Origin: UBA6770 sp965661115
GTDB taxonomy: Bacteria; Bacteroidota; Bacteroidia; Flavobacteriales_G; Salibacteraceae
DNA: 23,594 nucleotides
Direction of reading: 5' to 3'
Assembly: GCA_965661115.1 (NCBI GenBank)
Contig: CBFICO010000025.1
Location: 1-23,594 of the forward strand
Of the stretch, positions 1-7,442 are shown piece by piece (the stretch's first letter is position 1; the number at the start of each line of letters is the position of its first letter). The position numbers were made by a program, and so were the translations under genes. Below the pieces are notes generated by a model. That model made no database searches, had not been told where the DNA came from, and was given only the letters and a program-made list of their open reading frames with translations.

Positions 1-857
1 TAAAAAACAATGCAAAACCTGGCGATTCATGTCGATTTGTAGCCACGGCTTCTACTCTAGATTCGTTAAAATTGGGATCCTTTCCGCGCATTACTTTTTA
101 TGATATTAACAAAGACTCTTTACCTGATTTATTAGCTGGCTCACTGAGCACTTCTTTGGATTATTATCAAAATATTGGTACAACATCTAACCCTGAATTT
201 TATAAAACTCCCACCGAAAAAAGTTTTGCCAACATCAACCTATCTGATGATGTTGGATCCGGGTATTTAAGTCCAGCGTTTATCGAGTCGGACTCAAGCG
301 GAAATAGTTCAGACACGGTTCAAACAGCAACTTACCTCTATGTGGGAGTTTCAAACGGGTGGTTGTATCAATTTAAAAATGATACATCTAATTTTAAAAA
401 ATACGATTTGATTGATAGCGTATTTCTATTTAATCGTAGAGTAACACCTACTGCTGGCGATTTAAATGGTGATGACAAACCCGATATGATTTTCGGTATG
501 ATTACCGGTGGTGCGTCGTTGCTAATGAAAGACAACGGATTTATTATTCCTCCTCCAAAAGAAAAGGATGAAGACCCAAAACAGGAAGACACTTTACAAA
601 TCCAACGAAACAATTCTATTATGGGCTGGAATTTATTCCCAAATCCAGCAAATGGAACGGTTACGATTACCAATCTCTATAATGACAATTGTATTGCTGA
701 AGCATTGATTTACAACCTACAAGGACAATTAATTATGGAGCCAATTGAAATAGAGCAAAGGCAAGAAATAAACCTATCTACGTTTGAACCCGGAATTTAT
801 ACGGTTATAATTTCCACTTCAATCGAACGTACTATACTGCGCCTAGTTAAAAACTAG
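1..857 (+). CDS. C-terminal part of a secreted VCBS/FG-GAP-repeat protein with T9SS type A sorting domain (5'-partial)
   Basis: The reading frame is open from base 3 to the TAG at 855-857, so the gene begins left of the window; the TTG at 72 is an internal codon, not a start. The visible part is about 284 residues. It has VCBS/FG-GAP-like repeats, seen as the Asp-rich motifs DINKDSLPDLLAGS (near base 105) and DLNGDDKPDMIFG (near base 460), which resemble calcium-binding beta-propeller blades. A Pro/Lys/Asp/Glu-rich linker follows (bases 547-600). The last 75 or so residues begin with WNLFPNPANGTVTI and end in a beta-rich segment with PGIYTVII, typical of the type A T9SS sorting domain. The product is therefore probably exported through the outer membrane and attached or released at the surface. 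Its ligand cannot be told. The stop overlaps that of the convergent peptidase gene. Confidence 0.88.
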   Translation, partial: KNNAKPGDSCRFVATASTLDSLKLGSFPRITFYDINKDSLPDLLAGSLSTSLDYYQNIGTTSNPEFYKTPTEKSFANINLSDDVGSGYLSPAFIESDSSGNSSDTVQTATYLYVGVSNGWLYQFKNDTSNFKKYDLIDSVFLFNRRVTPTAGDLNGDDKPDMIFGMITGGASLLMKDNGFIIPPPKEKDEDPKQEDTLQIQRNNSIMGWNLFPNPANGTVTITNLYNDNCIAEALIYNLQGQLIMEPIEIEQRQEINLSTFEPGIYTVIISTSIERTILRLVKN

Positions 858-1993
858 ATACCCAGCTTTTTTCTAATGGCCTTCGGAATTGCATCCTTAT
901 GCACCATTATGGCAATTGTCTTTAGTTTTAAGTAGCTTTCCGAAGTGTACAAAAACCCTCCACAGCTATTGCGGTTAGTGCCCCAGCTATTTTTGGTATA
1001 GTAGAATTTAGTTCCATTTTGATCTTCACACTTTCCGGTAATGTGCATCAAATGGTCGTCTGTAGTAGTAAAATTATTGAACGTGTTTTGACGCATCTCG
1101 GGAGTAATATCAGCTTCTTTAATAATTGATTTAAAAATAGTGTCGCGTTCCTTACCGCTCATTTGCTCCCAAGGCGTTTCTGGAATTACTGCCAAACCAT
1201 TGCTGAATGAAAAGCCTTTTTCGCTAACATCTGCATCCCAAGCAACCGTAAAACCTTTATCTAAAGCATTATCCACAATCTCTACCAAGTCATTTAAAGG
1301 AACGTTGTAATAGCTACCCATAGTCCAGTTATCCGGTATGAAAAGAATTTCTTTTTGGTAATCTCCTAAGTGCGAGAAAGAAGTGATTTCAACATAATCA
1401 TCAAGGTTCAAACCTGTTTCTTTTAGGGTCTCCATACCTTTTTTATCGGTTTCATCATTTATTTCACCTAAATATGCATTAAGGGTTCCCTTATATGCTG
1501 GCCACCAACTTTCAGATAGTTTTTTATTTGGGTTTCTTACTGCAACTTTCACCATTGCCTTAGTAATTGCATCTAACTCAGCGTGCACTGGTTTTCCATA
1601 AGAAACTGGCTTGCCGCTATAATCAGACTCCCGCATAAAGCCGTGAACTTTCGCTACTTCAATTATATCGTGAAACTGACCCCCTGGTCCAAATTGAAAT
1701 CGGCCTTGCATACTCAAATAGCGCTGTGCTTTCATTTCATAAGCATGACGAACTATGTACATCTCCGATAAATTAATGGCGGGCATTCCCATTCTAATCA
1801 TTTCCGATTCGAAAAAACTCAGACCTCCAAAACTCCAACAAGTTCCAGATCTGTATTGGTTTGAAACCGGCAGTGCTTGATGAGACGAACAGTTTTTAAA
1901 CTCATAAGCTCCTACTTTTTCGGTGGCGTTTTCCTGTCCGATTATATTAAAGGTTAAACCAATAGCCGCTAATGTTCCTAGTATTATTTTCAT
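854..1993 (-). CDS. Secreted C1-family cysteine peptidase (aminopeptidase C / bleomycin hydrolase-like)
   Basis: This 379-residue protein has papain-fold catalytic residues in the order of the bleomycin hydrolase/PepC group: oxyanion Gln46 and nucleophile Cys52 in NQYRSGTCWSFGG, His314 in DDHLMHITG, and Asn335 in YYTKNSWG. The N-terminus is short, hydrophobic and ends IIGQE, which reads as a signal peptide of about 19 residues. It is therefore likely periplasmic or exported, unlike the cytosolic PepC of Firmicutes. It is shorter than classical bleomycin hydrolases (about 450 residues), as I would expect for the Bacteroidota exported form. It lies 11 nt downstream of the permease gene and is probably cotranscribed with rbfA and the permease. 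Whether it acts as an aminopeptidase or an endopeptidase cannot be decided from sequence. Confidence 0.88.
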   Translation of the reverse strand: MKIILGTLAAIGLTFNIIGQENATEKVGAYEFKNCSSHQALPVSNQYRSGTCWSFGGLSFFESEMIRMGMPAINLSEMYIVRHAYEMKAQRYLSMQGRFQFGPGGQFHDIIEVAKVHGFMRESDYSGKPVSYGKPVHAELDAITKAMVKVAVRNPNKKLSESWWPAYKGTLNAYLGEINDETDKKGMETLKETGLNLDDYVEITSFSHLGDYQKEILFIPDNWTMGSYYNVPLNDLVEIVDNALDKGFTVAWDADVSEKGFSFSNGLAVIPETPWEQMSGKERDTIFKSIIKEADITPEMRQNTFNNFTTTDDHLMHITGKCEDQNGTKFYYTKNSWGTNRNSCGGFLYTSESYLKLKTIAIMVHKDAIPKAIRKKLGI

Positions 1994-2004
1994 TTCGTAA
2001 TTAT

Positions 2005-3228
2005 TTAGATTCTTTCAATTTTCCTCTCGTTTCTTAGTAGCCAACGCGTTGGTAACCAAGAACAAATAAAACCAATTACACCTACTATACCTATAACAGA
2101 AACTAGGTCTAACAAGTGAATTTCTATTGGGTAATAAGGTCCTACACCTCCTTCTTGCAGTTTTAACAAACCTACGTGTTGTTGCAAAAGGCAAAGAATT
2201 AGCCCTAGTAGAATACCACCTCCTCCCCCAATAATTGAGATAAGCATCCCCTCGTACAAATAGGTTTTTTTTATGGAATTTCTTGTAAAACCAAGCGCAC
2301 TCAGCGTAAACAAATCTTTCTTTTTTTCGAGTATCAATACGGTTAAGGAACCCAGCATATTAAAGGATGCAATTCCAAGAATAAAAGTGAGGATAAAAAA
2401 GGTTATCCATTTTTCGGTTTGATTCGTTTTGTAGAGCAATTCATTCAGCTCAAAACGGGTTTTAACCGCAAAATTTTCTGGAAGGATTGTTTTGATATTT
2501 GCAGCCATATCGGAAGCATTTACTCCAGGTGCTAATCCTATTTCATATGACGTGACTCTATTCTCTTGCTGTAAAAGATTTGCAGTAAAATCATAAGGTA
2601 ATACCGCGTACTGATAATCAAACTCTGGGTTAATGGCAAAAATTGCTGTTGGATAAATAATATCTGTATTAAAAGCTTCAGCTAGTTGAGTTGTAACTTT
2701 TGTATTCCGTTTTGCAGCATAAGTTTTAACTGGTTCAAAAATGTGATGCAAAAAAACGTTTAACTGATCGGCAACACCATAACCCAAAATAATATAATTG
2801 GTTTTTTCATCCTTGAGTCTAAGTGTTCCATCAAAGAGCATGGAATCTAACCGGCTCATTTTTAAAAACTCATCCGTAACGCCTTTTGCCGTTACAAAAT
2901 ATTGCGCCTCTTTGTATTTGAGTAAAATGGTTTCTTCTAAACTAGGAGAAATGTATTTCACTTTATCAAGCCCTCTCAGAGTCTGTAAATCTATACTGTC
3001 TTTATGAAACGTTTTTCCAACTGAAGGTACAATTCTAAGGTCGGGCTGAAAACTGCTGTACATACCCCCTACAAGGGTTTCAAGACCATTGAATGCAGAA
3101 AGCACCACCACCAATGCCATGGCACCGATTCCAACTCCAAGCATTGAAATTCCGGTAATTACATTAATAATATTGTGCGATTTTTTCGCAAAAAAGTAAC
3201 GACGCGCTATTAAAAAAGGTAGGTTCAC
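2005..3228 (-). CDS. LolC/LolE-FtsX family ABC transporter permease
   Basis: The 407-residue product has the topology of lipoprotein-releasing or MacB-type permeases: an N-terminal membrane segment (residues about 20-46), a large periplasmic domain (about 50-270), then three membrane segments (about 274-300, 322-348 and 373-392) that form the FtsX-like core. The start is GTG at 3226-3228. The first residues MNLPFLIARRYFFAKKSHN match the usual beginning of this family, so this start is well supported although not ATG. It begins 1 nt after the rbfA stop, implying translational coupling. In the Lol system such a permease works with an ATPase (LolD) to extract lipoproteins from the inner membrane. 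No LolD-like ATPase lies beside it here, so the partner must be encoded elsewhere. Substrate assignment is inferred from family only. Confidence 0.85.
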   Translation of the reverse strand: MNLPFLIARRYFFAKKSHNIINVITGISMLGVGIGAMALVVVLSAFNGLETLVGGMYSSFQPDLRIVPSVGKTFHKDSIDLQTLRGLDKVKYISPSLEETILLKYKEAQYFVTAKGVTDEFLKMSRLDSMLFDGTLRLKDEKTNYIILGYGVADQLNVFLHHIFEPVKTYAAKRNTKVTTQLAEAFNTDIIYPTAIFAINPEFDYQYAVLPYDFTANLLQQENRVTSYEIGLAPGVNASDMAANIKTILPENFAVKTRFELNELLYKTNQTEKWITFFILTFILGIASFNMLGSLTVLILEKKKDLFTLSALGFTRNSIKKTYLYEGMLISIIGGGGGILLGLILCLLQQHVGLLKLQEGGVGPYYPIEIHLLDLVSVIGIVGVIGFICSWLPTRWLLRNERKIERI

Positions 3229-3229
3229 G

Positions 3230-3568
3230 CTACTTTTTAAGAAGCTCTTCTATACGCTCACTATAATCAAGGCTATCATCAATGTAGTAAGCTAACTCAG
3301 GGACAATTCTGACTTGTTTGCCAATTTTCTTTCCTAGAATACCTCGAATGAAAGACGCATTTTTTTTAATGATTGCAAGAGCGGTAGAAGCGTTGGTACT
3401 CGGAAAAATACTAAGGTAAACCTTAGCAAAGGAAAGGTCTGGACTTATTCTGATAACCGTTACAGAAACCATTTCACTTATTCCTAAACCTTTTGTTTCT
3501 GCCTGAAAAATGGTGCTTAAATCTCTTTTTAAAAGACTCTCAACTTTACTTTGACGAATTCCGCTCAT
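3230..3568 (-). CDS. rbfA: Ribosome-binding factor A
   Basis: The 112-residue product has the RbfA pattern: an N-terminal helix with R-Q-x-K-V-E-S-L-L-K-R-D-L, a central strand region ISPDLSFAKVYLSIFP, the helix ending in RGILGKKIGKQVRIVPEL, and a C-terminal segment with YYIDDSLDYSERIEELL. RbfA is a cytoplasmic KH-like assembly factor that binds the 30S subunit and helps 16S rRNA 5'-end maturation, especially in the cold. The length is normal for the family. It is the first gene of the minus-strand unit rbfA-permease-peptidase. The ATG at 3566-3568 fits the family N-terminus. Confidence 0.94.
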   Translation of the reverse strand: MSGIRQSKVESLLKRDLSTIFQAETKGLGISEMVSVTVIRISPDLSFAKVYLSIFPSTNASTALAIIKKNASFIRGILGKKIGKQVRIVPELAYYIDDSLDYSERIEELLKK

Positions 3569-3614
3569 ACCGCAAAAATAGTGTTCTTCACTTGGGCTGC
3601 AATTCTTTCTACTT

Positions 3615-3644
3615 CAAAGGTGTTAGTTATTAATTGTAAACAAA
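3615..3644 (-). promoter_or_regulatory. Candidate promoter for the rbfA unit
   Basis: On the minus strand, TTTG (3641-3644) is followed after 18 nt by CACCTTTG (3615-3622), one mismatch from the Bacteroidota consensus TAnnTTTG. It lies 46 nt before the rbfA ATG in the divergent gap with the exporter gene. No equally good element was seen for the plus-strand gene. Pattern match only. Confidence 0.3.
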
Positions 3645-3661
3645 AGCTCGCCGGCAGGCTA

Positions 3662-5527
3662 ATGATTAATTTTGTTGGCTTGAATAATCTCTTAAAAATA
3701 CTTGGGCTAATTAAGAATCATAGGCACTTTGCTTTTATGAATCTGTTTTTCAACTTATTAGCTGTTGTATTCTCGTTATTTTCAATGACATTACTTATAC
3801 CGTTTCTGGATTTAATATTCATGAAAGGAGATGATGAGTTTCAAACCTTTTACAACAAAGGCCCCCAACCCTTCGAATTAAACATTGAAAGCGCTGTAGA
3901 TACATTTAACTACCATTTAAGCAAACTAATAGTTGAAGCCCCATCAATTGAAGATGGTAAGGCAAGTGCACTGCTCTTCTTGTGTATTGTAATTGTGTTG
4001 GCGTTTTTCTTTAAAAACTTATTCGGGTATTTAGCTCTGTTTGTTATGGCAAAAGTCAGAAACGGCGTATTAAAAGATTTAAGAGAAAACACGTACAAAA
4101 AATTGTTGCTACTTCCTCTATCTTACTATAGTGAAGAAAAGAAAGGTGATATCATCTCGAAAATGAGTAATGATGTTGTTGAAATTGAGTGGTCTGTTTT
4201 GTTGGGTATTGAACTCATTTTTAGAGAGCCATTGAGTATTATTCTTATTCTGAGCACGATGATTTACATGAGTCCTCAGCTCACCATTTTCGTTTTCTTG
4301 ATGTTGCCAATCACGGCATTGGTAATTGGAAGAGTTGGAAATTCGCTTAAAAAAACATCTACCAGTGGTCAAGAGATGGCTGGTAGCATAATTGCATCAC
4401 TCGAAGAAACTCTAGGTGGTTTGCGGATTATAAAAGCTTTTAACGCAGAGGAAAGCAGCACCAAAAAGTTTGAGGCTTTAAACCTCAAATACTTCAACCT
4501 AATGGTTAAGATGTACCGAAAGAGAGATTTAGCCTCTCCACTAAGTGAGTTTTTAGGGGTTGCAATTTTGGTAGTTATTCTCTGGTTTGGAGGCAACATT
4601 GTACTGAATAACGAAATGGATTCTTCAGTGTTTATTGCATTCATTATGCTCTTTTCGCAAATCATTTCGCCTGCTAAATCTTTAGCAAAGGCATGGTATA
4701 ACGTGCAAAAAGGCGCAGCAAGTGCAGATCGATTAGGTGAATTAGTAAACGCTAAAAACATCATTGAAGACAAACAGAATGCTGTTACATTAGACGGTTT
4801 TAATGACGCCATAGAATATAAAAACGTAACGTTTAAATACGATAAAGACATTGTACTAAACGATGTCAGTTTCAAACTTGAAAAAGGAAAAACCGCAGCC
4901 TTAGTTGGCCCTAGCGGTGGTGGGAAATCTACTCTAGCCGATTTACTGCCTAGATTTTATGATCCAATTTCTGGAGAAGTCACCATTGATGGTATCGACA
5001 TTAAAGATGCTAAGGTTAAAAGTGTGCGAGCACAAATGGGTATTGTTACTCAGCAATCGATTTTATTTAACGACACCATTTTCAATAACATAGCATTTGG
5101 AACAGAAGAGGCAACTATGGAAGCTGTTATTGAAGCGTCCAAAATTGCCAATGCACATGAATTTATTTCAGGCTTTCCAGATGGTTATAACACTAACATA
5201 GGTGATGGTGGCGGAAAACTTTCTGGAGGTCAAAAACAGCGTATAAGCATAGCTAGAGCTATTCTTAAAAACCCTCCTATTTTAATCTTGGATGAAGCTA
5301 CCTCAGCGCTGGATACCGAGAGTGAACAAATGGTTCAAAATGCGTTAAACAACCTAATGAAGAATAGAACTTCATTAGTAATTGCCCACCGACTATCAAC
5401 CATTCAGTCTGCGGATAAAATTATTGTAATGGATAAAGGTAGTATTGCAGAATCTGGAACCCACGAAGAACTTATAGCTTTAAAAGGGATTTATCATAAC
5501 CTTTGCCAACTACAAAGCTTTGAATAA
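3662..5527 (+). CDS. MsbA-like ABC exporter, fused permease and ATPase
   Basis: I chose the ATG at 3662 (621 residues). An upstream TTG at 3551 lies inside rbfA on the other strand and would add 37 residues unlike the family. The N-terminal half has six likely membrane segments (about 23-53, 102-130, 187-205, 207-225, 297-316 and 322-336). The ATPase half has Walker A GPSGGGKST (416-424), the ABC signature LSGGQ (520-524), Walker B ILILDEATSALD with Asp544 and Glu545, and the H-loop His576 in IAHRLST. All key residues are intact, so a working homodimeric exporter is expected in the inner membrane. MsbA-type proteins flip lipid A-core or lipids, but drug and peptide exporters look the same at this level. 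A secreted protein gene follows after 24 nt and is probably cotranscribed. Confidence 0.92.
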   Translation: MINFVGLNNLLKILGLIKNHRHFAFMNLFFNLLAVVFSLFSMTLLIPFLDLIFMKGDDEFQTFYNKGPQPFELNIESAVDTFNYHLSKLIVEAPSIEDGKASALLFLCIVIVLAFFFKNLFGYLALFVMAKVRNGVLKDLRENTYKKLLLLPLSYYSEEKKGDIISKMSNDVVEIEWSVLLGIELIFREPLSIILILSTMIYMSPQLTIFVFLMLPITALVIGRVGNSLKKTSTSGQEMAGSIIASLEETLGGLRIIKAFNAEESSTKKFEALNLKYFNLMVKMYRKRDLASPLSEFLGVAILVVILWFGGNIVLNNEMDSSVFIAFIMLFSQIISPAKSLAKAWYNVQKGAASADRLGELVNAKNIIEDKQNAVTLDGFNDAIEYKNVTFKYDKDIVLNDVSFKLEKGKTAALVGPSGGGKSTLADLLPRFYDPISGEVTIDGIDIKDAKVKSVRAQMGIVTQQSILFNDTIFNNIAFGTEEATMEAVIEASKIANAHEFISGFPDGYNTNIGDGGGKLSGGQKQRISIARAILKNPPILILDEATSALDTESEQMVQNALNNLMKNRTSLVIAHRLSTIQSADKIIVMDKGSIAESGTHEELIALKGIYHNLCQLQSFE

Positions 5528-5551
5528 CGTCTTACTTACAGATCTAACATC

Positions 5552-7078
5552 ATGAAAAAACTAGAATACTTACTCCTTTTCTTTTTGTCTTTGTTTGGGA
5601 CAAACACCTTCGGACAAATAACAATAGACTCATCTGATTTATACGTTGCGCCGGACACCATTAATGTTGTAAAAACAACTAATGCAGGAGCTTTGAATAT
5701 TAAAACCTCTGGACAACAGACTTGGGATTTTAGAGCACTAAAGGCAGATTCTGTTCAACAAATCATTTTAAGAAAGCTGGATGGTGCTAATCCAGTGGAT
5801 AATAAATTCCAATCCGCTGAAATGGTTTTGGAAAGACCAGGTGAAGGAAACGCCTATCTAGTGTTAACTAAAGACTCACTAGTTGTTGACGGAATCGCTG
5901 ATTTTAGATTTGATGCTTCAATTACTGCTGACGTTGATTTAGATCCAGACCTCAAGCTAATGCAATTACCTATTAATTATCAAGATAGCTTCAGTACCTT
6001 TGCGGTTATTGATTCTACTATAGATTCTATAGTGAGAGTGGGACCAGTACCTGTTTTTGATTCAATTCGAGTTCAAGCAGAATTAGATCAAAGAACCAAA
6101 TGTGATGGCTACGGTAACTTATTAACTGTTCAAACGACATTCAATACTATTAGATTAAAAACTATTGAGAAACAAACTGTGAAAGTATATGGTCATCAAA
6201 TCTCTAATGGCCAATGGACGGAACTTACCCAATTCCAAACAATTACCATTACCAACAGGTACACCTGGTTAGCAAAAAACCGAGGGTATCAAGTGGCAGA
6301 AGTTACAACTGACGAGCTCGATCAAAATATTTTAACTGCCCAATATACCTTAATAGATTCATTGTTCGGGTACGTAGATAACCAAAACAATCCAAATTGC
6401 TATGGGGAATCCAACGGTTCGGCTAACTTTTTGCCCGTTGTTGGTTCTGGTTTTTATAGTTTTCAATGGAGTGCAAGTGCCGGCAGTCAGCAAACAAGAA
6501 CTGCAACTGGTTTAGAAGCTGGAAAACACATCATTACCGTAACTGATATCAAAACAAATCAAACTTTTGTTGACACTGTGGAGCTGGTAAATCCAGATTC
6601 ACTTATCGCAAAAATAGATGGCTTTACAAATGAATCCGATTCAGGTAAAGATGGAAAAATAGAGGTTTCCGTTTCTGGTGGAACACCACCTTACAACTTT
6701 ACTTGGGATAAATCAAATAGCAATATTGGTATTGCAGAAAACCTAGAAGGTGGGGAACATACGGTTACGGTAAAAGATTCAAAAGGATGTACTAGAGTTT
6801 TAAAACAGACCCTATCAAGTGCTGTTGGAATTAAGAACATTGCATCAAATAATATCTCAGTTTACCCTAATCCTGCAACGGATAAATTATATGTAAAAAG
6901 AGTTGATACAAAACTAGAAGTACTGATAATAGACGTTACGGGCAAACTAATTCAACACGACTCAGTTGACTCGACTACTCCAATAGACATTAGCGAGCTT
7001 GAATCGGGAGTTTATTTTACTACGCTCAGAGTTGAAGCGACTGGCATAAACCAAACGATAAGACTTATTGTTGAATAA
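5552..7078 (+). CDS. Secreted SprB-repeat protein with T9SS type A sorting domain
   Basis: The 508-residue product starts with a clear signal peptide (charged MKK, hydrophobic LLLFFLSLFG, cleavage probably near residue 21, before QITID). Residues about 23-270 form a beta-rich region of unknown family. Two SprB-like repeats follow: about 281-346, starting at PNCYGESNGSANF, and about 350-420, with the pattern GKIEVSVSGGTPPYNFTWD and HTVTVKDSKGC. The last 75 residues, from ISVYPNPATDKLYV to the end, are a type A T9SS sorting domain. It should cross the inner membrane by Sec and the outer membrane by T9SS. SprB repeats are named after the gliding adhesin SprB, but they are widespread and do not prove a motility role. 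It is the last gene before a terminator at 7102-7135. Confidence 0.88.
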   Translation: MKKLEYLLLFFLSLFGTNTFGQITIDSSDLYVAPDTINVVKTTNAGALNIKTSGQQTWDFRALKADSVQQIILRKLDGANPVDNKFQSAEMVLERPGEGNAYLVLTKDSLVVDGIADFRFDASITADVDLDPDLKLMQLPINYQDSFSTFAVIDSTIDSIVRVGPVPVFDSIRVQAELDQRTKCDGYGNLLTVQTTFNTIRLKTIEKQTVKVYGHQISNGQWTELTQFQTITITNRYTWLAKNRGYQVAEVTTDELDQNILTAQYTLIDSLFGYVDNQNNPNCYGESNGSANFLPVVGSGFYSFQWSASAGSQQTRTATGLEAGKHIITVTDIKTNQTFVDTVELVNPDSLIAKIDGFTNESDSGKDGKIEVSVSGGTPPYNFTWDKSNSNIGIAENLEGGEHTVTVKDSKGCTRVLKQTLSSAVGIKNIASNNISVYPNPATDKLYVKRVDTKLEVLIIDVTGKLIQHDSVDSTTPIDISELESGVYFTTLRVEATGINQTIRLIVE

Positions 7079-7101
7079 ACAGAATAATCATTGATACGAA
7101 C

Positions 7102-7135
7102 AAAAAAGGTCAAGCAAATTGCTTGACCTTTTTTT
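7102..7135 (+). terminator. Intrinsic terminator after the SprB-repeat protein gene (bidirectional form)
   Basis: GGTCAAGC (7108-7115) pairs with GCTTGACC (7121-7128) around the loop AAATT. Six A precede the stem and seven T follow it, 23 nt after the stop codon at 7078. The flanking A and T runs let it work on either strand. Confidence 0.85.
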
Positions 7136-7158
7136 ATTCCTGTGCGAAAGTTTTAACC

Positions 7159-7185
7159 AAAAAAAAGCCTAGTAAAACTAGGCTT
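7159..7185 (-). terminator. Intrinsic terminator of the minus-strand RNA
   Basis: AAGCCTAGT (7165-7173) and ACTAGGCTT (7177-7185) are perfect inverted repeats with a 3-nt loop. On the minus strand the hairpin runs straight into eight T (complement of A at 7159-7166). On the plus strand the T tract after it is broken, so the minus direction is the better reading. It closes the candidate RNA transcribed from 7397. Confidence 0.75.
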
Positions 7186-7202
7186 AAACTTTTAGATTTT
7201 GT

Positions 7203-7275
7203 TTGGGACCTGAGGTTCCCTCTGCTTGTGTAAACACAAACCCTATACAGAGGGAGGTCCCAACCAACCAATCTT
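7203..7275 (-). repeat. RNA element copy 2 (promoter-distal)
   Basis: The outer stem is TTGGGACC (7203-7210) with GGTCCCAA (7256-7263), eight perfect pairs. The inner stem is CCCTCTG (7218-7224) with CAGAGGG (7248-7254), and the apical hairpin is TTGTG (7226-7230) with CACAA (7235-7239). On the minus strand, the 8-nt bulge TATAGGGT lies between the inner stem and the apical hairpin. Bases 7252-7275 are identical to 7341-7364. Confidence 0.8.
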
Positions 7276-7301
7276 AAATATCTATAAGTAGTTTTCTGTT
7301 C

Positions 7302-7364
7302 TTAGGACCTTGAGCCCCTTCAGTAATAGGGTGTACCGAAGGGAGGTCCCAACCAACCAATCTT
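7302..7364 (-). repeat. RNA element copy 1 (promoter-proximal)
   Basis: Same architecture as 7203-7275. The outer stem is formed by 7302-7309 with 7345-7352. The inner stem is formed by 7316-7325 with 7334-7343; on the minus strand it is a continuous 10-bp stem CCCTTCGGTA/TACTGAAGGG with one G-U pair. The loop is CACCCTAT. The conserved 5' arm on the minus strand is AAGATTGGTTGGTTGGGACC. Confidence 0.8.
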
Positions 7365-7402
7365 TAAACACTACTGTTTTTTGCTTTGTTAAAGAACTGA
7401 TG

Positions 7403-7432
7403 CAAATGTACGCATATTTTTATGTCCGCAAA
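7403..7432 (-). promoter_or_regulatory. Promoter of the structured RNA
   Basis: On the minus strand, TTTG (7429-7432), an 18-nt spacer and TACATTTG (7403-7410) match the Bacteroidota sigma-ABfr consensus TTTG-N19-TAnnTTTG at every fixed base. The predicted start is near 7397, about 33 nt before the first repeat. It lies 10 nt past the end of the hpt gene, so it probably drives an independent transcript. Confidence 0.65.
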
Positions 7433-7442
7433 TACTTTAACG

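Larger units (their letters stand above)
7159..7397 (-). ncRNA. Candidate stand-alone structured RNA with two tandem homologous domains
   Basis: The minus strand has a near-consensus promoter (7403-7432), two copies of one folded element and a hairpin terminator with a U run, giving a transcript of about 240 nt with no convincing ORF. Domain 1 (7364 down to 7302) and domain 2 (7275 down to 7203) share an identical 24-nt segment. Each copy has an outer stem (TTGGGACC with GGTCCCAA or GGTCCTAA), a single unpaired base on the 5' side, an unpaired segment of 5-7 nt on the 3' side, and an inner stem whose sequence differs but still pairs (CCCTTC/GAAGGG versus CCCTCTG/CAGAGGG). Two A-C mismatches on the plus strand become G-U pairs on the minus strand, supporting minus as the RNA strand. 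I cannot assign it to a family. The Rfam Flavo-1 motif is one candidate to compare. It is not placed as a leader of any gene, because the downstream gene is convergent. Confidence 0.65.

Noticed and set aside
3551..3661. N-terminal extension of the ABC exporter from a TTG codon
   Set aside because: It runs through rbfA on the other strand and lacks family similarity; ATG 3662 gives the expected exporter N-terminus.
7203..7364. Integron attC-like or IS200/IS605 end hairpins
   Set aside because: The hairpins have an unpaired base as attC sites do, but no RYYYAAC/GTTRRRY core, no integrase or transposase nearby, and compensating stem changes plus promoter and terminator favour RNA.
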